A stretch of 57,259 nt of DNA from UBA4717 sp045577925 (GCA_045577925.1 JAZNJH010000010.1:1-57259); one strand, 5' to 3'; counted from the first letter of the stretch, positions 15,613-23,677 are shown. The notes: generated from the sequence alone by a model not told the origin. Numbers and translations: made by a program.

Positions 15613-17724
15613 ATGAAGAAAATCATAACAAGAGTTTTAACGATTTCGGCAAGTATTTGTGTTATGCTTTCGCTTATGTTATGCCATGTGCATGCAGCAA
15701 AAGCTAACCTTCAATATTATAATACCGATTTTAAAACCTCAAATACAGCAGCAAGAAAGATAGTTGCTGCTGCTAAGGCACAGATAAGCAAAACCTCACA
15801 ATCCCTTCGTTATAACGTAGACTGGAACAGCCATTTTGTTGCCGACTGTGCGCGTCTTGTTGATATCCCCGAAGAAATAATACCCTACAAAGACACTCCG
15901 AATGATCTTTTCAATGCTCTCCTGAAAGATCATAACGCCAAAGAGGTATCAAGAGAAAGTGTTCAGGCAGGAGATATCGTTTTCTTTTCAAATTATAACG
16001 GCAAAATGGTCTCATGCGGTATTATGGCAGGCAAAAATGAGGTTATAAAGGGAAACGTAACAAATCCGGATATTAAAAACAGTATCGGAGGGGTTTGGGC
16101 AACTGAGCATTCCGATCTTTCAAGAAAATATTCAAATAATATAAATTACGCAAGATTCGTAAGGCCGAACTATTTAATCATGAATCAAAAGTTTACCGTC
16201 ACGTTCAAAGCTGACGGCGCTTCAAACATTCCTAAAAAGATAAGTAAAAAGTACGGCGAATCTCCGAAGATACCGGACACTGTTCCCGTAAAAGAAAACC
16301 TCTACTTCCTCGGTTGGGCAACAACCGAGGGCGGCGAGATAAAGTATCTGCCGGGAGCTTCTTATAGAGAAAACAACAATGCAACCCTTTATGCAGTATG
16401 GTCAGATACGAACGACACAAGGCTCTCTGCTCCATCGGGCGGCGGAAACACGGTATTCACACCAGAAGAAATAATGTATCCGGGAGACCCGGGCACAGCC
16501 TTTCATAATGCTATCGCAAAGTCTGACGTATGGAGCCCCGCTATCGGAGGATATGAAACGTTTTTCGGTGTTAAGACAGAACGTGCTGAATATCTCGGGC
16601 TCGATTGCGTAAAGGTATCGCTGCTTGAAGGCTTTACACAGGGTTACTTTGATTTTAATTATTATCAGTATGACTGCGGATATTATCGTCCTTCTCTTGA
16701 AGGTTCAAAGGCAAAATGGCTAAAAATAAAATACTCATATAACGTTGTGGCAAATTCGGTAAGAAATCTTAAAGTGTTTGCGTCTAAAGACGTATATCCG
16801 CAGACCGAAAAACTCCAGACGGCAAGCAGCATTACCAGAATAAAGAATAATCATGCACAGTGGAATGAAGCCGTTATATATCTTGGCGACGTAAACTTTA
16901 CGGATAAAACGATATGGACAGAAAACACGATCCGTCAATTCAGGATCCACATGTTTGAAGGCAACAAAAACGAAAACGCAGAGTGCTATATAGCAGGCTT
17001 CGGATTTTTCGAAACAGAAGAAGAGGCTCTTGCATTTGATTTCAACGCAAAACCCGAAAAAGGCACACAGGCGTATGTACCTGCACAGTATAACAAGCCA
17101 ACACCCGGCGGTAAGGTTCTGTTTTCCGTTGAAGACATGATGTACGAGGGTGATCCCGGCACACAGTTCCACAATGCTTTCGCAAAGCCTGACGTTATCA
17201 ACCCGAACACCGGGAAATATGAAACCTTCTTCGGTGTTGATATGGAAAAAACAACGTATCTCGGGCGCAAATGCATAAAGGTTTCTTTGCTTGATAATTA
17301 TACTCAGGGCTTCCTTGATTTCAACTATTATCAGTGGGATGCTGATTATTATAATCCGTCTCTTGATGCCCGTAAATATAATTATCTTGTTGTCAACTAC
17401 TCTTATCAAAACAGCAGCTATGCTCCGAAATACATGCAGTTTTATGCGTCAAAGGATGTAACGCCGCTTCGTACAAATAATTTGCAAACTGCAACAAAAA
17501 ATGAAGCGCTTAACTTCAAGAGCGGAGAGTGGAATCAGGTCATATTTGATCTGAGCAACATTAAATTTACCGACGGAACAAAGTGGAATAACAACACCGT
17601 AAGACAATGGCGTATATACCCGTTTGTCGGCAATGACAACCCAAATGCGCGTATATATATATCGTCGATAGGCTTCTTTGAAACAGAAGAAGCAGCTAAA
17701 AGCTGGGACGGATCGGTAGAGTGA
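15613..17724 (+). CDS. Secreted protein: degenerate NlpC/P60-like domain, InlB_B-type repeat and duplicated C-terminal module
   Basis: 703 residues with a Sec signal peptide (residues 1-28). About residues 40-188 resemble an NlpC/P60 or CHAP cysteine peptidase, but the expected catalytic Trp-Cys is Trp71-Asn72 (VDWNSHFVADCARL) and the expected His of the HVGIM motif reads Ser134-Cys135-Gly136-Ile137, so it is probably inactive. Residues about 194-263 form a Listeria-Bacteroides (InlB_B/Flg_new) repeat ending in ATLYAVW. Residues about 278-475 and 499-698 are two copies of one beta-rich module, each opening with MYxGDPGTxFHNA and ending in GFFETEEEA, resembling a carbohydrate-binding sandwich. 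GAGGAGGG precedes the ATG. It is a monocistronic unit between its own promoter and terminator. A surface-binding role is inferred. Confidence 0.8.
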   Translation: MKKIITRVLTISASICVMLSLMLCHVHAAKANLQYYNTDFKTSNTAARKIVAAAKAQISKTSQSLRYNVDWNSHFVADCARLVDIPEEIIPYKDTPNDLFNALLKDHNAKEVSRESVQAGDIVFFSNYNGKMVSCGIMAGKNEVIKGNVTNPDIKNSIGGVWATEHSDLSRKYSNNINYARFVRPNYLIMNQKFTVTFKADGASNIPKKISKKYGESPKIPDTVPVKENLYFLGWATTEGGEIKYLPGASYRENNNATLYAVWSDTNDTRLSAPSGGGNTVFTPEEIMYPGDPGTAFHNAIAKSDVWSPAIGGYETFFGVKTERAEYLGLDCVKVSLLEGFTQGYFDFNYYQYDCGYYRPSLEGSKAKWLKIKYSYNVVANSVRNLKVFASKDVYPQTEKLQTASSITRIKNNHAQWNEAVIYLGDVNFTDKTIWTENTIRQFRIHMFEGNKNENAECYIAGFGFFETEEEALAFDFNAKPEKGTQAYVPAQYNKPTPGGKVLFSVEDMMYEGDPGTQFHNAFAKPDVINPNTGKYETFFGVDMEKTTYLGRKCIKVSLLDNYTQGFLDFNYYQWDADYYNPSLDARKYNYLVVNYSYQNSSYAPKYMQFYASKDVTPLRTNNLQTATKNEALNFKSGEWNQVIFDLSNIKFTDGTKWNNNTVRQWRIYPFVGNDNPNARIYISSIGFFETEEAAKSWDGSVE

Positions 17725-17736
17725 GAAAATAAAAAC

Positions 17737-17774
17737 TTCCCGAGTGTTCAAATGGACACTCGGGAATACTTTTG
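17737..17774 (+). terminator. Terminator of the secreted protein gene
   Basis: An 11-bp stem TTCCCGAGTGT/ACACTCGGGAA with an eight-base loop is followed by TACTTTTG, 13 bases past the stop codon. Confidence 0.8.
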
Positions 17775-17798
17775 TGTTAAATCTGCAAGTGTGTTTAA

Positions 17799-18055
17799 AT
17801 GAAATATCTCGCTATGCTCGATATGAAATAAAATACGCCTTTTCATATGCCGTAAGGTATACTTCATAGCGAAGCTATTTCACTTTAAATCACGCCTTGG
17901 CGTGTATGGAATCCGCAACTTGTTGCGGTATGGAATCAACACGGAGTGTTGTATGTAATCAATCCGAAGGAAATGCACGCTAAAGCGTGATTACATACGC
18001 CTACGGCGATTACATGCACCTACGGGTAATTACATACCAATCCTTCGGATTGGAT
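17799..18055. repeat. Hairpin array A
   Basis: About ten small inverted repeats in a row, among them CACGCCTTGGCGTG, CCGCAACTTGTTGCGG, CAACACGGAGTGTTG, CACGCTAAAGCGTG, CGCCTACGGCG and CCAATCCTTCGGATTGG. Spacer words separate them: TGAAAT first, then TATGGAAT, then TATGTAAT, and in the second half the inverse ATTACAT. No reading frame is conserved. It lies between the terminator of the secreted-protein gene and the terminator of tRNA-Arg. The same architecture recurs at 36130-36300 and 56083-56266. Confidence 0.8.
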
Positions 18056-18057
18056 AG

Positions 18058-18089
18058 AAAAAAGCACTTGCAAATGCAAGTGCTTTTTT
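18058..18089 (-). terminator. Terminator of tRNA-Arg
   Basis: A 15-bp stem AAAAAAGCACTTGCA/TGCAAGTGCTTTTTT lies directly past the CCA end of the tRNA on the minus strand. The AAAAAAGCAC...GTGCTTTTTT form is reused beside the other two hairpin arrays. Confidence 0.85.
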
Positions 18090-18090
18090 C

Positions 18091-18166
18091 TGGCGCGCCA
18101 CGCAGGATTCGAACCTGCGACCTACCGGTTCGTAGCCGGGCACTCTATCCACTGAGCTAGTGGCGC
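18091..18166 (-). tRNA. tRNA-Arg (anticodon ACG)
   Basis: On the minus strand the acceptor GCGCCAC pairs with GTGGCGC and CCA is encoded (complement of 18091-18093). The anticodon loop CTACGAA gives ACG. The D arm GCTC/GAGT and T arm GCAGG/CCTGC around TTCGAAT are normal. The outermost pair of the anticodon stem is a C-T mismatch, the only irregularity. Confidence 0.93.
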
Positions 18167-18269
18167 TTTTTTCGTGCTCAAACATTATATCATGCCTTTT
18201 ATTACTTGTCAAGTCTTTTTTGAATTTTTCTTATTGTCAAAAAAATTTACAATAATTTTTAAAAATCTC

Positions 18270-18298
18270 TTTACAAAAGAAAAAAAGTGTGTTATAAT
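18270..18298 (+). promoter_or_regulatory. Promoter of rpsO
   Basis: TTTACA (18270-18275), 17-base spacer, perfect TATAAT (18293-18298), about 110 bases upstream of the rpsO start. Confidence 0.65.
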
Positions 18299-18301
18299 AC
18301 A

Positions 18302-18409
18302 CTCCGTATGTACCGTTTACTCGGTTTGCGGAATAAAGAGCAGATGCTGTTTCACCCGCCGCTTGCTGTGTATACGGTAACAAAAAAATTTTTAATATGA
18401 GGTGAAATC
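18302..18409 (+). promoter_or_regulatory. Structured 5' leader of rpsO, candidate S15 autoregulatory element
   Basis: The untranslated leader is about 100 bases long. CCGTAT (18304-18309) can pair with ATACGG (18373-18378), closing a long-range stem over the internal segments ACCG...CGGT and GCGG...CCGC. It is followed by an A/T-rich stretch and a GAGGTG ribosome site. Ribosomal protein S15 represses its own mRNA through structured leaders in several bacteria, and the leaders differ between phyla. That this one binds S15 is inferred from position and length only. Confidence 0.4.
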
Positions 18410-18676
18410 ATGTTACTCAAAGACGAAAAGCAGCAAATCATCACAGAGAACAAGCTTCATGATACCGACACAGGCTCGCCTGAGGTTCAGATCGCTATTC
18501 TCACAAACCGCATCAACTCTCTTAACGCTCATCTTAAGAACAACCCGAAGGACCATCACAGCCGCCGCGGTCTTCTTAAAATGGTCGGACACAGAAGAAA
18601 TCTTCTCGGCTACCTTGCAAAGAAAGATATCATGCGTTACCGCGCAATTATCGAAAAGCTCGGTATAAGAAAGTAA
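18410..18676 (+). CDS. rpsO: 30S ribosomal protein S15
   Basis: 88 residues, the standard length. It binds 16S rRNA early in assembly of the small-subunit platform. The conserved DTGSPEVQ, LTNRINSLNAHLK and HHSRRGLLKMVGHRRNLLGYL blocks are all present. GAGGTGAAATC precedes the ATG. It is followed by a hairpin and then pnp, an order common in bacteria. Its own promoter and structured leader lie upstream. Confidence 0.98.
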   Translation: MLLKDEKQQIITENKLHDTDTGSPEVQIAILTNRINSLNAHLKNNPKDHHSRRGLLKMVGHRRNLLGYLAKKDIMRYRAIIEKLGIRK

Positions 18677-18682
18677 AATGCC

Positions 18683-18724
18683 TCAAGCCGTAACCCTGAT
18701 ACTTTCTTTCGGGTTACGGCTTGA
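18683..18724 (+). terminator. Hairpin after rpsO, probable terminator or attenuator
   Basis: A 14-bp stem TCAAGCCGTAACCC/GGGTTACGGCTTGA with a 14-base loop lies seven bases after the rpsO stop. The downstream sequence ATTATTATCGTT is only weakly T-rich, so some read-through into pnp is likely. Confidence 0.6.
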
Positions 18725-18756
18725 ATTATTATCGTTAAATGCGGCAGAATTCCCAA

Positions 18757-18815
18757 GGCTTTAGCAGTTAAATATGCATCAAAAGGCTTTTGTTGTGTAT
18801 TTAAGTGCTAAAGAG
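18757..18815 (+). promoter_or_regulatory. Long hairpin in the pnp leader, candidate PNPase autoregulation site
   Basis: CTTTAGCA-G-TTAAATA (18759-18774) pairs with TATTTAA-G-TGCTAAAG (18798-18813), giving 15 pairs around one G-G mismatch and a loop of about 23 bases. It ends about 43 bases before the pnp start. In E. coli a long pnp leader stem is cut by RNase III and then degraded by PNPase, which shuts pnp off. The same logic here is an inference from position and length. Confidence 0.5.
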
Positions 18816-18856
18816 CAGGAAGTGCGCCGTAAATATATAAATTTAAGGAGCAAAAA

Positions 18857-20938
18857 ATGTTTCCAAATTACAAAGTTTTTAACTACACCTATGCAGGCCG
18901 TCCCCTCGTTGTAGAAACAGGTAAGATCGCAGGCCTTGCAAACGGAAGCGCGCTCGTTCGCTATGGCGACACTGCTATTTTAGCAACGGCAACAGCATCC
19001 GCAAAGCCGCGTGACGGCATCGACTTTCTTCCCCTGTCCGTTGACTTTGAAGAAAGAATGTACTCGGTTGGCAGAATCCCCGGCGGTTACCTCAAGAGAG
19101 AAGGCAAACCCAGCGAAAAGGCTGTACTTACCTCGCGCGTTATCGACAGACCTGTACGTCCTCTCTTCCCTAAGGATTTGAGAAACGACGTAAACCTCAA
19201 CCTTACAGTTATGTCCGTTGACCCCGACTGTTCTCCTGAAATCACAGCTATGATCGGCGCATCTATCGCCCTTTCCATTTCGGATATTCCGTGGAACGGA
19301 CCTATCGGCGGCGCCTTCATGGGTATGATCGACGGACAGTTCGTTATCAACCCCACACTTGAAGAGCGTGCGCAGAGCGATCTTCAGCTTACCGTTGCGG
19401 CAAGCGAAAAGAAGGTCGTAATGATCGAAGCAGGCGCTAACGAGGTTTCCGACGAGGCTATGTATGAAGCTATCATGATAGCTCACGCTGAGATCAAGGG
19501 ACTTATCAAGTTTATCAACGAAATCGTTGCAGAAGTAGGCAAGCCCAAGTTTGACTACCCCTCCTGCGACGTTGACCACGATCTCTTCGAGCAGATCAAG
19601 GAATATATCATAGACGACGTTAAGTACGCTATGGATACAGACGACAAGACTGTACGTGATGAACGTATGCTAGTTGTTTCCGACAAGGTTAACGAAAAGT
19701 TCGATCCCGAAGGCGAAAACGCAGTTGAGATCGCTGAGATCATTTATAAGATCCAGAAATTCGTCGTTCGCCGCTGGCTTCTTGACGACGGCAAGCGCGT
19801 TGACGGCAGACGTCTTGACGAGATCCGTCCTCTTGCGGCTGAAACAGGTCTTCTTCCCAGAACACACGGAAGCGGACTCTTCACACGCGGTCAGACTCAG
19901 GTTCTCACAGTTGCAACTCTCGGCACAATGAGCGATGCTCAGATGCTCGACGGTATCGACGAAGAAACATCAAAGAGATATATGCACCACTACAATATGC
20001 CCGGTTACTCTGTTGGTGAAGCAAAGGCTGTACGCAGCCCCGGAAGACGTGAGATCGGCCACGGTGCGCTTGCAGAGCGCTCGCTCATTCCCGTACTTCC
20101 CTCTGTTGAAGAATTCCCTTACGCTATCAGATGCGTATCCGAGGTTGTATCCTCCAACGGTTCAACATCTCAGGCATCCGTTTGCGGTTCAACACTTGCT
20201 CTTATGGACGCAGGCGTGCCGATAAAGGCTCCCGTTGCAGGTATCTCCTGCGGTCTTATCACCGAGGGTGAGCGTTGGATGACGATGATCGACATTCAGG
20301 GCGTTGAAGACTTCTTCGGCGATATGGACTTCAAGGTTGCAGGTACTCACAAGGGTATCACATCCATTCAGATGGACCTCAAGATCGACGGTCTTACACC
20401 TGAAATCATCAAGAACGCTCTTGAAACAACACACAAGGGCCGTGACTATATCATCGACGAAATAATCCTCAAGGCGATAGACAAGCCCCGTGAGGAAGTT
20501 TCCGAATACGCTCCCAAGATGATCTCTATGACGATCGATCCCGAAAAGATCCGTGAAGTTATCGGAAGCGGCGGAAAGGTTATCCAGAAGATCGTTGCCG
20601 ATACAGGCGCGAAGATCGACATCAACGACGACGGAAGCGTATTTATCGCAGCCGTTAACCGCGACAGCGCACTTGCTGCAAAGCAGATCATCGATGCTAT
20701 CGTATTTGAGCCCGTTGTTGGCGAAATATACGAGGGTGTTGTAACAAGAATCATTCCGATCGGCGCATTCGTTGAGATCGCTCCCGGCAAGGAAGGCCTT
20801 GTTCACATCTCCAAGCTTGACAACAAGCGCACAGAAAGAGTTGAAGACGTTTGCGAAGAGGGCGACACAATGAGAGTCAAGTTCCTCGGCACAGACGAAA
20901 AGGGCAGATATAATCTTTCAAGAAAAGACGCTCTTTAA
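18857..20938 (+). CDS. pnp: Polyribonucleotide nucleotidyltransferase (PNPase)
   Basis: 693 residues, near the usual 700. It degrades RNA 3' to 5' with phosphate, releasing nucleoside diphosphates, as a trimer. Two RNase PH cores are recognisable (first about residues 1-140, second about 315-540 with EVVSSNGSTSQASVCGSTLALMDAG split by the active site), joined by a helical domain. A KH domain with the GSGGKV loop lies around residues 555-615 and an S1 domain ending VKFLGTDEKGRYNLSRKDAL at the C-terminus. AAGGAG precedes the ATG. A long hairpin upstream may mediate self-control. A terminator follows at 20959. Confidence 0.98.
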   Translation: MFPNYKVFNYTYAGRPLVVETGKIAGLANGSALVRYGDTAILATATASAKPRDGIDFLPLSVDFEERMYSVGRIPGGYLKREGKPSEKAVLTSRVIDRPVRPLFPKDLRNDVNLNLTVMSVDPDCSPEITAMIGASIALSISDIPWNGPIGGAFMGMIDGQFVINPTLEERAQSDLQLTVAASEKKVVMIEAGANEVSDEAMYEAIMIAHAEIKGLIKFINEIVAEVGKPKFDYPSCDVDHDLFEQIKEYIIDDVKYAMDTDDKTVRDERMLVVSDKVNEKFDPEGENAVEIAEIIYKIQKFVVRRWLLDDGKRVDGRRLDEIRPLAAETGLLPRTHGSGLFTRGQTQVLTVATLGTMSDAQMLDGIDEETSKRYMHHYNMPGYSVGEAKAVRSPGRREIGHGALAERSLIPVLPSVEEFPYAIRCVSEVVSSNGSTSQASVCGSTLALMDAGVPIKAPVAGISCGLITEGERWMTMIDIQGVEDFFGDMDFKVAGTHKGITSIQMDLKIDGLTPEIIKNALETTHKGRDYIIDEIILKAIDKPREEVSEYAPKMISMTIDPEKIREVIGSGGKVIQKIVADTGAKIDINDDGSVFIAAVNRDSALAAKQIIDAIVFEPVVGEIYEGVVTRIIPIGAFVEIAPGKEGLVHISKLDNKRTERVEDVCEEGDTMRVKFLGTDEKGRYNLSRKDAL

Positions 20939-20958
20939 TACAAAAAGCTAAAAGATTT

Positions 20959-20999
20959 ATGCTGCCGCAAATAACGGTGTTAATTGCGGCAGCATTTTC
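20959..20999 (+). terminator. Terminator of pnp
   Basis: A 12-bp stem ATGCTGCCGCAA/TTGCGGCAGCAT (20959-20970 and 20984-20995) is followed by TTTCA, 20 bases past the pnp stop. Confidence 0.75.
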
Positions 21000-21034
21000 A
21001 CATTGTTCCGGTTTATATCGAAAGGGATCAAAAC

Positions 21035-21955
21035 ATGACCGTACAGCAAATGAAAGACGAGATACTGAGGCTCAAAGCAGAAAACGATATATGTATACTC
21101 GTTCACGCATATCAAAATCACGATATTTTTGAAGTAGCGGACTTTATAGGCGACTCATATGGACTTAGCGAAAAGGCGGCCGCCGCAAAGCAGAAAACGG
21201 TGCTTATGTGCGGAGTACGCTTCATGGCGGAAACAGTCAAGATTTTATCTCCCGAAAAGACGGTGCTTCTCTCTCATGAGGATGCAGGCTGTCCTATGGC
21301 AGAGCAGCTCAGTGTACAGGAGTTAAGAGAGCTCAAAGCAAAGTATCCCGACTATGCTGTTGCCGCATACGTAAACACAACTGCGACACTCAAATGTGAA
21401 TGCGACGTATGCGTGACCTCGTCAAGTGCCGTTAAGATAATCAAAAACATCGAAAATAAGAATATTCTGTTTATCCCCGACTGCAATCTTGGCTCATGGG
21501 TGGCAGAATCCGTTCCTGAGAAAAACATAAAGCTTATAAGCGGCGGATGCCCCACTCATATGCGTATCACGCCGGCTGACGTAGAAAGAGCAAAGGCGGC
21601 GCATCCCGGTGCGCTCGTGCTCGTTCACCCCGAGTGTAAGAGCGAGGTTACAAGACTTGCGGATTTTGCCGGAAGCACGACCGAGATCATGGATTTTGCA
21701 AAAAAGAGCGACTGCAGTGAGTTTATAATCGGCACAGAAAACAGTATCGTTGAGCATCTTCAGTATATGTGTACCGATAAGTTTTTCTATGCACTTTCCA
21801 AGGACTGCGTTTGCGAAAACATGAGGCTTACTACTCTCGTTGACGTTTACAACGCTGTCAGCGGCAAGAAACGATACGAGATCGTCCTTGATGATGAAAC
21901 TATAAAGCTTGCAAAAAGATCGCTTGACGAGATGCACAGGCTCGGCAGTATGTAA
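21035..21955 (+). CDS. nadA: Quinolinate synthase
   Basis: 306 residues from the ATG at 21035 (MTVQQMKDEI), preferred over an in-frame ATG at 20984 because GAAAGGGA lies just upstream and the earlier frame starts inside the pnp terminator. It condenses iminoaspartate with dihydroxyacetone phosphate to quinolinate and needs a [4Fe-4S] cluster. Family blocks are present: VHAYQNHDIFEVADFIGDS, MCGVRFMAET, AYVNTTATLK, FIPDCNLG, HPEC and ENMRLTTL. Several Cys (in CGVRF, CDVC, DCNLG, HPEC, CVCENM) are available as cluster ligands. No nadB or nadC is adjacent, so the other steps must be encoded elsewhere or precursors imported. Confidence 0.95.
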   Translation: MTVQQMKDEILRLKAENDICILVHAYQNHDIFEVADFIGDSYGLSEKAAAAKQKTVLMCGVRFMAETVKILSPEKTVLLSHEDAGCPMAEQLSVQELRELKAKYPDYAVAAYVNTTATLKCECDVCVTSSSAVKIIKNIENKNILFIPDCNLGSWVAESVPEKNIKLISGGCPTHMRITPADVERAKAAHPGALVLVHPECKSEVTRLADFAGSTTEIMDFAKKSDCSEFIIGTENSIVEHLQYMCTDKFFYALSKDCVCENMRLTTLVDVYNAVSGKKRYEIVLDDETIKLAKRSLDEMHRLGSM

Positions 21956-21957
21956 AA

Positions 21958-22515
21958 TTACTTTTTCCGCACTTTCTTACCATCAAGGAAGTGCGGGACT
22001 TTTATTTTCACCTTTTGCGAACGACCGTCGCAATATGCGTCAATTTCGCTTCTGCGGCTGACAACTGTCCCTGCCTGCAGACTCTGTATAACAGGCACGC
22101 AAAGAAGCTCACCGTCTGCCCCTCGGATGAGGTAAAATTCAGACGTGCTTTTTATACGTCTGTGTTTATCCAGAAAGCGCGGCAAGAGAAGAATCCCCTG
22201 TTTATAAAGCATGTTTATGCAAAAACGCTTATGATTAAGTATGCGCCTGTCTGAGGTTATTGTAAAATCGTATTCTATGCTTATGATATCGTCATCAACA
22301 TACGTCAGCGTCGGCGTAAGAAGCGCGACGATATTGCCGGTGACATTCTCACCAAGTTTGTTTTTCAAGTAATCAAACAGATTCTCTGCTATACGCTGAT
22401 TCATAGCATCAAGCTTTTCATATTCCCCGCTGTGTATATACGTGATTTTTGTTATTACGTTCAAGGTTAAACCGACACGCCAAGTATCACTAAGCGTTAG
22501 CTTTTCAATTTTCAT
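21958..22515 (-). CDS. Hypothetical soluble protein, 185 residues
   Basis: I do not recognise this family. The start is the ATG at 22515 (MKIEKLTL), with AGGAG six bases upstream; another ATG at 22521 has no spacing. The sequence is mixed alpha/beta with no signal or membrane segment. A beta-rich middle (VALLTPTLTYVDDDIISIEYDFTI) and a basic C-terminal tail (KVKIKVPHFLDGKKVRKK) stand out. The first half might be a DUF3298-like fold, but that is a weak impression. It converges on nadA with only two bases between stop codons, and its 3' end carries the terminator hairpin of nadA. Confidence 0.6.
   Translation of the reverse strand: MKIEKLTLSDTWRVGLTLNVITKITYIHSGEYEKLDAMNQRIAENLFDYLKNKLGENVTGNIVALLTPTLTYVDDDIISIEYDFTITSDRRILNHKRFCINMLYKQGILLLPRFLDKHRRIKSTSEFYLIRGADGELLCVPVIQSLQAGTVVSRRSEIDAYCDGRSQKVKIKVPHFLDGKKVRKK
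21967..22006 (+). terminator. Terminator of nadA embedded in the convergent coding sequence
   Basis: CCGCACTTTCTT (21967-21978) pairs with AAGGAAGTGCGG (21985-21996) around a six-base loop and is followed by GACTTTTATTTTC. The stem lies inside the last codons of the minus-strand gene at 21958. Confidence 0.6.
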
Positions 22516-22659
22516 AATCATCTCCTATGTTGTTGTAATACCATTTTATGAGAGAATAAAAAGAAGCATACATCGATATGTTTTCTTAGTCTTTTCCCTT
22601 TTTTAGATTAAATTATATATCTAATATAATTATTTTAGTATAAAATCGTTTAAGTTACA

Positions 22660-22688
22660 TTGACAAATAAGCACATTTGTGATAAAAT
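22660..22688 (+). promoter_or_regulatory. Promoter of the yicC-rsgA operon
   Basis: Perfect TTGACA (22660-22665), 17-base spacer, TAAAAT (22683-22688), about 75 bases before the yicC start. The following genes are all on the plus strand with short gaps up to 34844 and no terminator seen between them. Confidence 0.7.
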
Positions 22689-22763
22689 GTATATTTGAAC
22701 AGATATGCCTTTCTGATGTATTGGCAGATAAGTCTTTATTAAACAGTTAAAGGGGTGGTTAAC

Positions 22764-23651
22764 ATGATAAGAAGCATGACCGCGTTTGCCAGAGTAGTGC
22801 AAAGCACGCCCACAAAGAATATTACCGTCGAGCTTAAATCGGTAAACAACCGATATCTCGACTGCTCGGTGAAAATATCGCGGATATTCTCTTTTCTTGA
22901 AGACCGCGTCCGCAAATACGTATCTGAATGCGGTATTAACCGCGGCAAGCTTGACGTGTACATCGGAATAGAGGTTACCGAAGACAGCGAAACCACTATT
23001 GACATAGATGCAGGATATGCCGAGAGCTATATAAACGCGCTGAAAAGCCTGAGAGATAAATTTTCCCTGCCCGACGACATCTCTACCATGAGAGTTGCTC
23101 AGAATAAAGAGATCTTCACGGTGGTTAAAAAAGAAGAGGACGCAGAGCTTGCGTGGCTTGAAATAAAGCCCGCGCTTGATGCTGCTATTGCCGACTTTAT
23201 TCTCGCCCGTGAAGAAGAAGGCGAAAAGCTCAAGGGTGATATCCTTGAAAAGCTTGCGAAGATCGAAAAGCTTAAGAAAAAAATAGCCGCGTATTCTCAA
23301 ACAGACATTGAAAGCTACCGCGAAAGATTTGAAACAAAGCTTAGGCAGGCTATTGCAGACTCGGGAGTTGAGCTTAACGAATCGCTGATACTGACAGAGT
23401 GCGCAATATATGCCGACAGGGTTGCCATAGACGAGGAAATGGTAAGACTCGACTGCCATTTCGATTCTTTCAGGAAGATTTTGGAGGAAAACGCTCCCGT
23501 CGGCCGAAAGATAGATTTTTTACTTCAGGAGATCAACCGCGAGATAAACACAACGGGCTCAAAGTGCAACAATGCAGACATCGCGTCTATTGTTGTTGAA
23601 GTTAAAAGCGAGCTTGAAAAGATCCGTGAGCAGATACAGAATATCGAATAA
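22764..23651 (+). CDS. yicC: YicC/YloC-family endoribonuclease
   Basis: 295 residues starting at the ATG at 22764 (MIRSMTAFARV), with AAAGGGG upstream; a GTG three codons earlier is in frame but lies in the ribosome site. The N-terminal SMTAFAR block and SVNNRYLDCSVKI, and the C-terminal HFDSFRKILEEN, GRKIDFLLQEINREINTTGSKCNN and VVEVKSELEKIREQIQNIE, are diagnostic. Members cleave RNA and affect stationary-phase fitness. It is followed by remA and rpoZ, the usual Firmicutes order except that gmk is missing. Confidence 0.95.
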   Translation: MIRSMTAFARVVQSTPTKNITVELKSVNNRYLDCSVKISRIFSFLEDRVRKYVSECGINRGKLDVYIGIEVTEDSETTIDIDAGYAESYINALKSLRDKFSLPDDISTMRVAQNKEIFTVVKKEEDAELAWLEIKPALDAAIADFILAREEEGEKLKGDILEKLAKIEKLKKKIAAYSQTDIESYRERFETKLRQAIADSGVELNESLILTECAIYADRVAIDEEMVRLDCHFDSFRKILEENAPVGRKIDFLLQEINREINTTGSKCNNADIASIVVEVKSELEKIREQIQNIE

Positions 23652-23677
23652 TAAGCTCTACAAAAGGCGGTATTTAC

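Noticed and set aside
17799..18055. Hairpin arrays as CRISPR arrays
   Set aside because: The repeated part is only 6-8 bases and the variable parts are palindromes, with orientation flipping midway. No cas genes are present.
18980..19579. Long minus-strand frames opposite pnp (also 20189-20806)
   Set aside because: They mirror the codon bias of a highly biased gene and have no independent support.
20984..21034. Earlier start for nadA
   Set aside because: The first ATG lies within the terminator stem of pnp; the ATG at 21035 has the better ribosome site and family length.
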